Origin: Arenibacter sp. F26102
Lineage (GTDB): Bacteria; Bacteroidota; Bacteroidia; Flavobacteriales; Flavobacteriaceae
Direction: 5' to 3'
NCBI RefSeq assembly: GCF_023015865.1
Contig: NZ_JALKBC010000013.1
Coordinates: 1 to 64,000, forward strand
DNA length: 64,000 nucleotides
Every line of letters starts with the position of its first letter. The first letter of the stretch is position 1. Under the pieces are notes generated by a model, which saw only the letters and a list, made by a program, of their open reading frames with translations, did no database searches and was not told where the DNA came from. A program made the position numbers and the translations under genes. Below are positions 46,374-55,251 of this stretch, one piece after another.

Positions 46374-47771
46374 ATGAAATACCAATTAGTTTCGCATCAT
46401 AAAAAAATACTTGCAGACACCATTACCCCTGTTAGCGTTTATCTAAAAATTAGGGATCGTTTTCCAAATAGTATCCTATTGGAAAGTAGTGACTACCACG
46501 CCAATGACAATAGCTTTTCCTATATATGCTGTAACCCTATCGCTTCCATAAAGGTGGAAAATGAGACTGTCATTAAACAATTTCCTGACGGCACTACGGA
46601 AGAAACCAACATTACGGAACACACGGACATCCCTGGAATTTTACATGATTTCAGTAAAAAATTTGATTCCCAGAACAACAACTTTAAGTTTATCAACAAT
46701 GGCTTGTTCGGATATATGGCCTATGATGCGGTTCGGTATTTTGAGGATATAAATATCTCCAAAAAAAGTAATAGTTTCTCCATTCCGGATATCTATTATG
46801 CCATTTATCAAAATATAGTGGCTATAAACCATTTTAAAAACGAAGCCTATATTTTTGCCCATTGTTATGAATCCGAAAATAACATTGGGGAAATAGAACA
46901 GATACTCAACGCCAAGAATTTCGCTTCCTACAATTTTTCCAAAGAGGGCAAACCAGAATCCAATTTAAAGGATGAGGAATATATGGAACAAGTGGAACTT
47001 GCCAAAAAACATTGCAACAGAGGGGATGTTTTTCAACTGGTATTGTCCAGAAGATTTTCCCAAGAATTTAAGGGAGATGAGTTCAATGTATATCGTGCCC
47101 TACGTTCTATAAACCCTTCACCCTATTTATTTTATTTTGATTATGGTGATTTTAAAATTTTTGGAAGTTCTCCGGAAGCCCAATTGATCGTAAAAGAGGG
47201 CAAGGCTGAAATTCACCCCATTGCAGGAACTTTTAAAAGAACGGGTAATGATGAACAGGATGCCGAGTTGGCCAAGAAACTAAAAATAGATGATAAAGAG
47301 AATAGCGAACACGTTATGTTGGTTGACCTTGCCAGAAACGATCTAAGTCGCAATGGAACTATGGTAAAGGTGGAAAACTATAGGGAGGTTCAATTCTTTT
47401 CCCATGTAATCCATTTAGTATCCAAGGTAACCGGACAAAAGAAAAAGGATATCCCAACTATGAAAGTGGTTGCCGACACCTTTCCTGCCGGTACCTTAAG
47501 TGGTGCACCTAAGCATATGGCCATGCAACTTATTGAAAAATATGAAAAAACCAGTAGGGGCTATTACGGCGGGGCCATAGGATTTATGGATTTCAATGGC
47601 AATTTTAACCACGCCATTATGATCCGGACCTTTTTAAGCAAAAATCATCAATTACATTACCAGGCCGGAGCCGGTTTGGTGGCCGCTTCAATTCCTGAAA
47701 ATGAACTTCAGGAAACATACAACAAATTAGGAGCCCTGACCAAGGCACTTGAAATAGCGGAAAGTATATAA
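46374..47771 (+). CDS. trpE: Anthranilate synthase component I
   Basis: 465 residues. It converts chorismate and ammonia to anthranilate, first step of tryptophan synthesis, with TrpG supplying ammonia. The tryptophan feedback site LLESS is near residue 38. The chorismate-binding core includes DVFQLVLSRRFSQEF, GSSPEAQLIVKEGKAEIHPIAGTFKRTG, SEHVMLVDLARNDLSR, FPAGTLSGAPKHMAM and QAGAGLVAASIPENE. First structural gene after the attenuator. Confidence 0.98.
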   Translation: MKYQLVSHHKKILADTITPVSVYLKIRDRFPNSILLESSDYHANDNSFSYICCNPIASIKVENETVIKQFPDGTTEETNITEHTDIPGILHDFSKKFDSQNNNFKFINNGLFGYMAYDAVRYFEDINISKKSNSFSIPDIYYAIYQNIVAINHFKNEAYIFAHCYESENNIGEIEQILNAKNFASYNFSKEGKPESNLKDEEYMEQVELAKKHCNRGDVFQLVLSRRFSQEFKGDEFNVYRALRSINPSPYLFYFDYGDFKIFGSSPEAQLIVKEGKAEIHPIAGTFKRTGNDEQDAELAKKLKIDDKENSEHVMLVDLARNDLSRNGTMVKVENYREVQFFSHVIHLVSKVTGQKKKDIPTMKVVADTFPAGTLSGAPKHMAMQLIEKYEKTSRGYYGGAIGFMDFNGNFNHAIMIRTFLSKNHQLHYQAGAGLVAASIPENELQETYNKLGALTKALEIAESI

Positions 47772-47852
47772 AAAACGCCCATTAATTTGTCTTTTCCTAA
47801 AAGAGGCATTTGCAAGAACAATATAAAATGTTCAATAGAGAACGTCAATAGT

Positions 47853-48470
47853 ATGAAAGAGAATACAGATAATAAAACAAATACCAACTCCTTGGACAAA
47901 GGCCAAGGAAAGTCCATATTGGTAATAGACAATTACGATAGCTTTACCTACAACCTGGTACATTATTTGGAAGATTTGGATTGTATAGTAACTGTTAAAA
48001 GAAATGATCAAATAAGTCTGGAGGAAATAGATGGTTTTGACAAAATCGTTCTTTCACCAGGTCCTGGTATCCCTGACGAGGCAGGTCTACTCAAAGAAAT
48101 TATAGCCATGTACGCACCTACAAAAAGTATATTTGGGGTATGCTTGGGACAACAGGCCATTGCGGAGGTCTTTGGGGGTTCATTGGTTAACATAGACCAG
48201 GTCTACCACGGTATAGCCACCAAAATAGATATTGTAAAGGATGATATTTTGTTTGATGGATTGCCTAAGGAAATTGAAGTGGGACGCTACCATTCCTGGG
48301 TAGTTAATCCAGACCTACCAGAAGTATTGGAAGCTACTTCTTTTGATGAAAATGGACAGGTCATGTCCCTGCGCCACAAAATATATGACGTAAGTGCCGT
48401 ACAATTTCACCCAGAGTCCGTATTGACTCCCAATGGAAAAAAAATATTGGAGAATTGGGTAAAAAACTAA
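47853..48470 (+). CDS. trpG: Anthranilate synthase component II (glutamine amidotransferase)
   Basis: 205 residues from the ATG at 47853; an in-frame TTG further upstream is unlikely. A class I amidotransferase with oxyanion loop LSPGPGIPDEAG, nucleophile Cys97 (FGVCLGQQ) and the His186/Glu188 pair (QFHPES). There is a charged N-terminal extension of about 20 residues before ILVIDNYDSFTYN. Releases ammonia from glutamine for TrpE. Not fused to trpD. Confidence 0.97.
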   Translation: MKENTDNKTNTNSLDKGQGKSILVIDNYDSFTYNLVHYLEDLDCIVTVKRNDQISLEEIDGFDKIVLSPGPGIPDEAGLLKEIIAMYAPTKSIFGVCLGQQAIAEVFGGSLVNIDQVYHGIATKIDIVKDDILFDGLPKEIEVGRYHSWVVNPDLPEVLEATSFDENGQVMSLRHKIYDVSAVQFHPESVLTPNGKKILENWVKN

Positions 48471-48582
48471 AAGCAATTAATGGGTACGAACTATTAATTT
48501 TCTTTAAAGCCTTATCAACAACAAAATATAAAAACCGAGAATTACAAGTGCTCCGTACTTATGTCTCAACACCTTAGAAATA

Positions 48583-49575
48583 ATGAAAGATATTCTAAAC
48601 AAACTGATCAATCACGATGTGCTTCCAAAAGAGGATGCCAAACAGGTTTTGGTCAATATTGCCAAAGGAGATTACAACACAAGTCAGATTGCCGCTTTTT
48701 TAACCGTTTATATGATGCGTAGTGTCACCATAGAGGAATTGGAAGGCTTTAGGGACGCACTATTGGAACTTTGTTTGGCGGTGGACTTATCACATTACAA
48801 CCCAATAGACCTATGTGGTACAGGTGGTGACGGCAAGGATACCTTCAACATTTCTACCTTGGCCAGTTTTGTAACGGCCGGGGCCGATGTTAAAGTAACC
48901 AAACACGGCAACTATGGTGTATCCTCCAAATGTGGCAGCAGTAATGTAATGGAGTTTTTGGGAATAAAATTCAGTAATGATGCAGGATTTCTAGAAAAAT
49001 GTATAGATGAGGCCGGCATTTGTGTACTGCATGCTCCACTATTTCATCCCGCCATGAAGAATGTAGCTCCAATCCGTAGGGAACTAGGTGTTAAAACTTT
49101 CTTTAATATGTTGGGGCCCATGGTGAATCCCGCCTTTCCCAAGAACCAAATGGTTGGAGTTTTTAACCTAGAGCTGGCTAGAATGTACGGTTACCTTTAT
49201 CAAAAGACCGATAAGAATTTTACGGTTTTGCATGCCTTGGACGGTTATGATGAAATTTCATTGACAGGAAATACAAAAACCATTACCAACAAAGCCGAAG
49301 GAATGTTAAAGCCTTCCGATTTTGGCGTGGAAACCATTTTGGCGTCGGAAATAGTAGGTGGGGATAGTATTGAAGAATCCGCTCAAGTTTTTCTCAATGT
49401 TTTACAAGGAAAAGGCACCACTCCACAAAATAATGTAGTCTGTGCCAATGCTGGTATTGCCATAGCCACAGTTAAGGGAATAAGTCCTAGGGAAGGCTTT
49501 GAGCAAGCCAAGGAATCCTTGGTCAGCGGAAGAGGGTTGGCAGCCTTAAAAAAATTACAGGCGTTAAGCCAATAA
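48583..49575 (+). CDS. trpD: Anthranilate phosphoribosyltransferase
   Basis: 330 residues. It transfers phosphoribosyl from PRPP to anthranilate. The PRPP/Mg site is LCGTGGDGKDTFNISTL (about 78-94), with KHGNYGVSSKCGSSNVMEFLG and the anthranilate-site region HPAMKNVAPIRRELGVKTFFNMLGP. Lies 112 bp after trpG, with no terminator seen in the gap. Confidence 0.98.
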   Translation: MKDILNKLINHDVLPKEDAKQVLVNIAKGDYNTSQIAAFLTVYMMRSVTIEELEGFRDALLELCLAVDLSHYNPIDLCGTGGDGKDTFNISTLASFVTAGADVKVTKHGNYGVSSKCGSSNVMEFLGIKFSNDAGFLEKCIDEAGICVLHAPLFHPAMKNVAPIRRELGVKTFFNMLGPMVNPAFPKNQMVGVFNLELARMYGYLYQKTDKNFTVLHALDGYDEISLTGNTKTITNKAEGMLKPSDFGVETILASEIVGGDSIEESAQVFLNVLQGKGTTPQNNVVCANAGIAIATVKGISPREGFEQAKESLVSGRGLAALKKLQALSQ

Positions 49576-49621
49576 CAAATAATAAATAAACCGCCCAGCA
49601 CAGACTGGCGTTATAGTACCC

Positions 49622-50404
49622 ATGAATATACTGGACAAAATAGTTTTGGATAAGAGAAAGGAAGTAGATTTAAAGAAATCGATTATCCCGGTTTCCCAAT
49701 TGGAAGCTTCTGCATTGTTCAACAGAACTACCGTTTCATTGGCAGATGCCCTTAGAAATAGCAATAGTGGAATAATCGCTGAGCACAAACGCAGGTCCCC
49801 GTCCAAATCGGTCATCAACCAAAACAATAGTGTTTCGGATGTTGCGGTCGGCTATGAAAATGCAGGTGCCTGCGGTATGTCCGTTTTAACCGACGGAAAG
49901 TATTTTGGAGGTTCTTTGGACGATCTACTATTGGCAAGGGCATCTGTTCAAATGCCTTTACTTCGCAAAGAATTCATCATAGACGAATATCAACTTTTGG
50001 AAGCCAAGGCCTATGGTGCAGATGTAATTTTATTAATTGCGGCCATATTGACAAGGGCCGAGATAAAAGCCTTTTCCGAATTTGCCAAACAGTTACATTT
50101 GGATGTATTGTTGGAAGTTCACAACGAAGAAGAATTACAAAAATCCATTATGCCCAGTTTGGACATGCTGGGTGTAAATAATCGAAATCTAAAATCGTTT
50201 GAAGTAAGCCTTGATACCAGTAAAAAATTATCCCCTTTAATTCCTGACGATTTTGTGAAGGTTTCGGAAAGTGGTATAAGCACCATTGAAGCCATTCAAG
50301 AATTAAAACCCTATGGATACCAAGGATTTTTAATAGGTGAGAATTTTATGAAAACCGATAATCCTGGAGAAAGCGCCTTACATTTTATTAAATCGATTAA
50401 ATAA
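49622..50404 (+). CDS. trpC: Indole-3-glycerol phosphate synthase
   Basis: 260 residues, TIM barrel, monofunctional (not fused to TrpF). Catalytic motifs are IIAEHKRRSPSK, the catalytic-lysine segment LLRKEFIIDEYQ, LLEVHNEEEL, LGVNNRNLKSF and SESGIST. Closes the ring to form indole-glycerol phosphate with loss of CO2. Confidence 0.98.
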   Translation: MNILDKIVLDKRKEVDLKKSIIPVSQLEASALFNRTTVSLADALRNSNSGIIAEHKRRSPSKSVINQNNSVSDVAVGYENAGACGMSVLTDGKYFGGSLDDLLLARASVQMPLLRKEFIIDEYQLLEAKAYGADVILLIAAILTRAEIKAFSEFAKQLHLDVLLEVHNEEELQKSIMPSLDMLGVNNRNLKSFEVSLDTSKKLSPLIPDDFVKVSESGISTIEAIQELKPYGYQGFLIGENFMKTDNPGESALHFIKSIK

Positions 50405-50414
50405 CAAAATAGCC

Positions 50415-51065
50415 ATGAAACTGAAAGTGTGTGGTATGAATTTGAATACTTTGGAGGTAGCCACCCTATATCCGGATTATCTTGGTTTCATATTTTGGAA
50501 ACCCTCCAAACGGTTTAATGAAGGAAACATTCCGCAATTACCACCGTCCATTAAAAAAGTAGGTGTTTTTGTAGATGCTACTATTGAGGAAGTTTTAGAA
50601 AAAATTGAAACCTTTGGCTTGGATGCGGTTCAATTGCATGGAAAGGAAAGTCCAGAATTCTGCAGCAGCCTTAAGAGGTTTATCAATGACCGTACAAAAG
50701 CTTTGGGGGCGGCAAACCTTAAAATCATAAAAGTGTTTTCTATAAAGGACGATTTTGACTTTGGCGTTTTGACTCCCTACGAAGAGGTATGCGATTATTA
50801 TCTTTTTGACACCAAAGGAAAATTGCCCGGTGGCAATGGCTACACCTTTAGTTGGGAGGTCCTGAAAAACTATCACTCCACCAAACCATATTTCCTAAGT
50901 GGTGGAATAGGCTTGGACGAGATTGAAAAAATAAAGGAATTTAAAAAAAGACCGGAATCAAAATATTGCCATGCCATTGATGTCAATAGTAAGTTTGAAT
51001 TGGAACCGGGCTTAAAGGATATAGACAAATTAAAGGAATTTAAAGAAGTATTGGGAATTGGGTAG
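50415..51065 (+). CDS. trpF: Phosphoribosylanthranilate isomerase
   Basis: 216 residues, TIM barrel. The catalytic Cys is in MKLKVCGM (Cys6), with DYLGFIFWKPSKRF, AVQLHGKE, YYLFDTKGKLPGGNG containing the catalytic Asp, and FLSGGIGLDE. Directs the Amadori rearrangement before TrpC. 10 bp after trpC. Confidence 0.97.
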   Translation: MKLKVCGMNLNTLEVATLYPDYLGFIFWKPSKRFNEGNIPQLPPSIKKVGVFVDATIEEVLEKIETFGLDAVQLHGKESPEFCSSLKRFINDRTKALGAANLKIIKVFSIKDDFDFGVLTPYEEVCDYYLFDTKGKLPGGNGYTFSWEVLKNYHSTKPYFLSGGIGLDEIEKIKEFKKRPESKYCHAIDVNSKFELEPGLKDIDKLKEFKEVLGIG

Positions 51066-51121
51066 TTGGAATACAATACTCGATATTTGATACCCTGTAC
51101 TGAATACTAGATTATAAAATC

Positions 51122-52303
51122 ATGAATTACAACGTAGACGAAAAAGGTTATTATGGGGAATTCGGAGGAGCATTTATTCCTGAAATGCTCTACCCTAATG
51201 TTGAAAACCTTAGGCAGCAGTATCTAATAATAATGGCTGAGCCTTCCTTTAAAAAGGAATTTGACCAGTTACTGAAGGATTATGTAGGCCGGCCTTCACC
51301 TCTGTATTTTGCTAAACGTTTGTCCGAAAAGTACAACACCAAAGTTTATTTAAAGCGCGAAGACCTAAATCATACCGGTGCCCATAAAGTTAATAATACC
51401 ATCGGGCAAATATTAATGGCCAAACGCCTTGGCAAAACAAGGATTATAGCGGAAACAGGTGCTGGTCAACATGGTGTGGCAACAGCAACGGTATGTGCCC
51501 TTATGGGAATGGAATGTATTGTGTATATGGGAGAAATAGATATTGCCAGACAGGCTCCCAATGTTGCCCGTATGAAAATGCTTGGAGCAGAAGTAAGGCC
51601 AGCACTATCCGGAAGCAGAACCCTTAAGGACGCCACCAATGAAGCAATCAGGGATTGGATCAACAATCCAGTGGACACCCATTATATTATTGGATCTGCT
51701 ATTGGCCCCCACCCCTACCCCGATATGGTAACAAGGTTTCAATCCATTATTTCTGAGGAGATAAAGTGGCAGTTGAAAGAGAAGGAAGGCAAGGAAAACC
51801 CAGATTTCGTTGTGGCATGCATAGGTGGCGGTAGTAATGCGGCAGGCACCTTCTACCATTTCCTACATGAAAAGGAGGTAGGTATTATTGCTGTTGAAGC
51901 TGCAGGAAAAGGTGTGGATAGCGGTGAAAGTGCGGCAACTTCAGTACTTGGGAAAATGGGAATTATTCATGGATGCAAAACCCTGTTAATGCAAACCATA
52001 GATGGGCAGATTACGGAACCCTATTCCATTTCCGCAGGACTGGATTATCCAGGGGTTGGACCAATGCACGCGCATTTATTTAAAACAGGAAGAGCCGAAT
52101 TTATTGCGGTAACAGACGATGAGGCCATGCAGGCCGGGATGGTATTGTCCAAATTGGAGGGAATTATACCCGCCATAGAGTCCTCACATGCCTTTGCCAT
52201 TTTGGAAACCAGAAAGTTTAAACCTGAAGATGTAGTAGTTATTAACCTTTCTGGCCGAGGTGATAAGGACTTGGACACCTACATTAAATATTTTAAACTG
52301 TAA
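51122..52303 (+). CDS. trpB: Tryptophan synthase beta subunit
   Basis: 393 residues. The pyridoxal-phosphate lysine is Lys89 ([12 protein letters not shown]), with the phosphate-binding loop [13 protein letters not shown] and the conserved [10 protein letters not shown] start and [11 protein letters not shown]. Condenses indole with serine. Main TrpB1 type, fitting partnership with the adjacent TrpA. Confidence 0.98.
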   Translation: MNYNVDEKGYYGEFGGAFIPEMLYPNVENLRQQYLIIMAEPSFKKEFDQLLKDYVGRPSPLYFAKRLSEKYNTKVYLKREDLNHTGAHKVNNTIGQILMAKRLGKTRIIAETGAGQHGVATATVCALMGMECIVYMGEIDIARQAPNVARMKMLGAEVRPALSGSRTLKDATNEAIRDWINNPVDTHYIIGSAIGPHPYPDMVTRFQSIISEEIKWQLKEKEGKENPDFVVACIGGGSNAAGTFYHFLHEKEVGIIAVEAAGKGVDSGESAATSVLGKMGIIHGCKTLLMQTIDGQITEPYSISAGLDYPGVGPMHAHLFKTGRAEFIAVTDDEAMQAGMVLSKLEGIIPAIESSHAFAILETRKFKPEDVVVINLSGRGDKDLDTYIKYFKL

Positions 52304-52355
52304 GCCTCTTATACATTCCTACCAAGGTGGAAATGCAAAAAAAAATAAAGTTAGA

Positions 52356-53120
52356 ATGAATAGAATACACCAAAAACTACAGGCAGATAATAAAATATTA
52401 TCCATATACTTTACTGCCGGTTACCCATCTTTGAACGATACAGTCAAGATTATTCAAGATCTTGAAAAAAACGGAGTTGATATGATCGAAATTGGATTGC
52501 CCTTTAGCGATCCATTAGCCGATGGGCCCACCATACAGGCCAGTTCTACCCAAGCCTTGAAGAATGGGATGACCACCTCGCTATTATTCCAGCAGTTAAA
52601 AGATATTAGAGAATCAGTTTCCATACCCTTAATCCTTATGGGATATTTCAATCCTGTTCTACAATATGGTGTAGAAGATTTTTGCAGAAAATGTCAGGAA
52701 ATAGGAATAGACGGACTTATTTTGCCCGATCTGCCATTGGACGTGTATCAGGAAAACTATGAAGCAATATTTAATAAATATGGCCTTGTAAATGTTTTCT
52801 TGATTACTCCACAAACCAGTGATGATCGTATCGATCAGATCGATGCTGCTTCGGACGGTTTTATCTATATGGTAAGTTCTGCAAGTGTAACAGGTTCCCA
52901 AGATGGTTTCGGTAATAATCAGGAAACCTACTTTCAGCGCATTGCGGATATGAAATTGAAAAACCCACAGGTAGTTGGTTTTGGAATAAGTAATTCAGAA
53001 ACCTTCCAACAGGCAACCAAACAGGCCAAGGGGGCCATTATTGGCTCGGCCTTTATTAAATTTTTGACGCAAAATGGTGTTGACAAAATTGGGGATTTCG
53101 TGAAGGGAATTCGAAAATAG
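52356..53120 (+). CDS. trpA: Tryptophan synthase alpha subunit
   Basis: 254 residues from the ATG at 52356; the frame opens earlier, overlapping trpB, but family members start here (MNRIHQKLQ). Catalytic Glu45 (MIEIGLPFSDP) and Asp56 (LADGPT), plus FTAGYP and ILMGYFNPVLQYG. It cleaves indole-glycerol phosphate and channels indole to TrpB. Confidence 0.98.
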   Translation: MNRIHQKLQADNKILSIYFTAGYPSLNDTVKIIQDLEKNGVDMIEIGLPFSDPLADGPTIQASSTQALKNGMTTSLLFQQLKDIRESVSIPLILMGYFNPVLQYGVEDFCRKCQEIGIDGLILPDLPLDVYQENYEAIFNKYGLVNVFLITPQTSDDRIDQIDAASDGFIYMVSSASVTGSQDGFGNNQETYFQRIADMKLKNPQVVGFGISNSETFQQATKQAKGAIIGSAFIKFLTQNGVDKIGDFVKGIRK

Positions 53121-53124
53121 ACAT

Positions 53125-53340
53125 ATGGAAATTATAAATAATTGGAAAATAGTTTTGCTGTTGTGCCTTGCCCTTGGTCTGGCACCTTATTTTCCGGAAC
53201 CCCATATCCTAGGTAAGGTAAAATGGATATTGGGCAGCGCTACCGGAATGAAACCCATGGACTGGTTTGATGTTCTTCTACATGGATTTCCGTTTGTTTT
53301 GCTAATTAGGCTATTGGTCATAAAAGTCCTTAAAAAATAA
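53125..53340 (+). CDS. Small two-span membrane protein after trpA
   Basis: 71 residues. Two hydrophobic helices (about 8-24, IVLLLCLALGLAPYFPE; and about 49-66, LLHGFPFVLLIRLLVIKVL) flank a conserved-looking GKVKWILGSATGMKPMDWFD loop. It starts 4 bp after the trpA stop, so it belongs to the trp transcription unit. Similar small proteins occur in other flavobacteria by my recollection; no function is known. Confidence 0.8.
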   Translation: MEIINNWKIVLLLCLALGLAPYFPEPHILGKVKWILGSATGMKPMDWFDVLLHGFPFVLLIRLLVIKVLKK

Positions 53341-53368
53341 GTTACTCCCTCCTTTATACCGTGTTTTG

Positions 53369-53390
53369 GGATTCCTGCCTGCGCAGGAAT
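53369..53390 (+). repeat. REP-like palindromic repeat, left copy
   Basis: A 22-bp sequence beginning GGATTCCTGCC and ending GCGCAGGAAT, itself a near-palindrome (ATTCCTGC/GCAGGAAT). An exact inverted copy lies at 53520-53541. Confidence 0.8.
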
Positions 53391-53519
53391 ACATTAAAAA
53401 AAACATTTAGTTCCCTTCAACAATAATTATACAGATTGAAAAAGGCAAACTTCCATAATATCAGCTTTACTTCAATAATTACATGATCGGTTACTAGTTG
53501 CCTTTATTCACGCGATGTC

Positions 53520-53541
53520 ATTCCTGCGCAGGCAGGAATCC
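53520..53541 (-). repeat. REP-like palindromic repeat, right copy
   Basis: Exact reverse complement of 53369-53390. The pair resembles a BIME-type mosaic element or a tiny non-autonomous insertion with terminal inverted repeats. Confidence 0.8.
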
Positions 53542-53721
53542 AATGGTCTACAATTATTTATGGACCGCCTATTTTAATTAACCATAAAGCAGATTGTTTA
53601 TCCAAATTTAACATCTACCTTTAATATAGCAAACCATTAATTATCCGCTCCTTGAATACCTTAAAAAAGTAGTTGCCCCCTGAATAAGATGAATTTCTAA
53701 ATTGTCATTAATAAAAATGTC

Positions 53722-54123
53722 ATGAAATCAATTCGCTTACTTCTTGCATTACTACTTGTCAGCTCCGTTTTAGTGGGACAGACTAAAGAATTCTCCAAAG
53801 ATTATTTTTTACAAAAAAGCAAAAAACAAAAGACCACTGCTTGGATATTACTTGCGGGTGGAACGGCCATGATCGTTGGTGGGGGAACATTATTTGACAA
53901 CAATTATTATGGTGGGTCCAACAGTGGCGCGGACATAGGCGGTTATATAATGTTGGCAGGAATCGTAGCCAATGGGGCCAGTATTCCCTATTTTATCAGT
54001 GCCGGTAAAAACAAAAAGACAGCCATGTCCATTACATTTGATTATAAACCAATTTATTTATCCAGTGATAACTTGGTTGCAACCCAAGGGTATCCGACGA
54101 TGTCCCTAAAAATTAAACTTTGA
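53722..54123 (+). CDS. Hypothetical small membrane/exported protein
   Basis: 133 residues. Signal peptide (about 1-19, LLLALLLVSSVLVGQ), a charged KSKKQKTTAW segment, and two hydrophobic Gly/Ala-rich segments (about 42-58 and 75-95, GGYIMLAGIVANGASIPYFIS). A beta-like tail follows (MSITFDYKPIYLSS, MSLKIKL). The layout resembles small Bacteroidetes outer- or inner-membrane proteins of unknown function. Not recognised. Confidence 0.75.
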   Translation: MKSIRLLLALLLVSSVLVGQTKEFSKDYFLQKSKKQKTTAWILLAGGTAMIVGGGTLFDNNYYGGSNSGADIGGYIMLAGIVANGASIPYFISAGKNKKTAMSITFDYKPIYLSSDNLVATQGYPTMSLKIKL

Positions 54124-54218
54124 GCCTTAACATTCCCTAACAAAGGTTTAATAGGGCTTTAACGTCATTTTACGGATAGTTTTATTAAGTTGGAGGTGAA
54201 CCTTAAAACTTAATAAGA

Positions 54219-54362
54219 ATGGGAATTATGAATGATAAGAGAAAGTTTAAAAGAAAAGTACAACAATCCAATCCTACCAATCCCACTGGGAATACCAATG
54301 TAGATAATAATACCTTTGACATTGAAAAGGAAACTATAAAAGATCAGCAGAACAAGCATTAA
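54219..54362 (+). CDS. Small hypothetical hydrophilic protein
   Basis: A 47-residue frame, MGIMNDKRKFKRKVQQSNPT followed by a Thr/Asn-rich and a charged tail (FDIEKETIKDQQNKH). Codon use looks coding, and GGAGG lies about 25 bp upstream. No domain. Could be a real small gene or chance. Confidence 0.4.
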   Translation: MGIMNDKRKFKRKVQQSNPTNPTGNTNVDNNTFDIEKETIKDQQNKH

Positions 54363-54406
54363 AATATGCTGAGCAACCCCACAAACTATAGTTTGATGGA
54401 ATTCTA

Positions 54407-55114
54407 CTAGAAAAATTTTTTATACTGCAAAACCCTGAAATCGATCGTATTGAATTCAGGGTTTTCGTCTTTCATCCTTTTATATAACTTCAAGCTTCCA
54501 ACTGCCCTGTTAGCTGCCCCTGAAGGTGCCGTTAAGGAGACTGTTTTAATTATTCTCTTCTTGTTGACCTTTATCTTTACTGGGATTCTTGACGAAATAT
54601 CCAAATTGGAAAATGGTAGAACGAACTGATGTATACGGGGTACCTCATTGGAAACCGATTCCAAGCCAATTCCCTGTTCCTTCAGATATTTTCTAAAAAA
54701 ATACTCGGGACCATTTTTACTATTTCCTCCCGTAAACAATAGGGTATCCACTTTAGGACACTGTTCTAAATATCCCAACATATCCCTCAATACAATGTTT
54801 TCCATCCCCAAATCCGAAGCATCGATCTTGGAACGTTGCGCACTTTGCACTATATCGCATATTCCTATTTTGCGTTCCTTTAAAAAACCTATTCGTTGTT
54901 GAATGGCCTTTTCCGTAGTTTCAAAATCTAAATTGAGTCCAAAAATTCGATCTAAAATGGGCCACAATTGGCCATCCCGGCTACCGTAACAAAAATTAAC
55001 ATCCCCCTCCTTTAAATCACCAGTAGTAAATCTGGGCGGTGGCAAGGTTCCTACTATCAACTTGGTGACATCCTTGAATAAAAAGGGTTCATATGGATGT
55101 GTATGAAGAAACAT
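54407..55114 (-). CDS. Uracil-DNA glycosylase-superfamily protein
   Basis: 235 residues. The start LIVGTLPPPRF corresponds to the water-activating motif region of the superfamily. It is followed by FCYGSRDGQLWPIL, KIGICDIVQSAQRSKIDASD and TLLFTGGNSKNG, with SLTAPSGAANRAVG near the end as the second active-site loop. Similar Bacteroidetes proteins are annotated as UDG-like. Substrate (uracil or mismatch) cannot be determined. Confidence 0.75.
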   Translation of the reverse strand: MFLHTHPYEPFLFKDVTKLIVGTLPPPRFTTGDLKEGDVNFCYGSRDGQLWPILDRIFGLNLDFETTEKAIQQRIGFLKERKIGICDIVQSAQRSKIDASDLGMENIVLRDMLGYLEQCPKVDTLLFTGGNSKNGPEYFFRKYLKEQGIGLESVSNEVPRIHQFVLPFSNLDISSRIPVKIKVNKKRIIKTVSLTAPSGAANRAVGSLKLYKRMKDENPEFNTIDFRVLQYKKFF

Positions 55115-55251
55115 TGTTTTGTGGACTTAAGGAATTACACCGTTTTTTTGAACTTACAAAGGTAATGGCCTAAAACAAAAAGTTGCAGGGAATACCCGAA
55201 AAATTCGGATCACCCCTGCAACAATACTATAAAGCAAGAATAGCTTTGCTA

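Larger units (their letters stand above)
53341..53721. other. Intergenic region, 381 bp, with an inverted repeat pair
   Basis: No gene. It holds two exact inverted copies of a 22-bp palindromic repeat (53369-53390 and 53520-53541) enclosing 129 bp of AT-rich sequence without an open frame. Confidence 0.6.

Noticed and set aside
47787-47852. Upstream TTG start for trpG
   Set aside because: It would add 22 residues unlike the family, and an ATG at 47853 is available.
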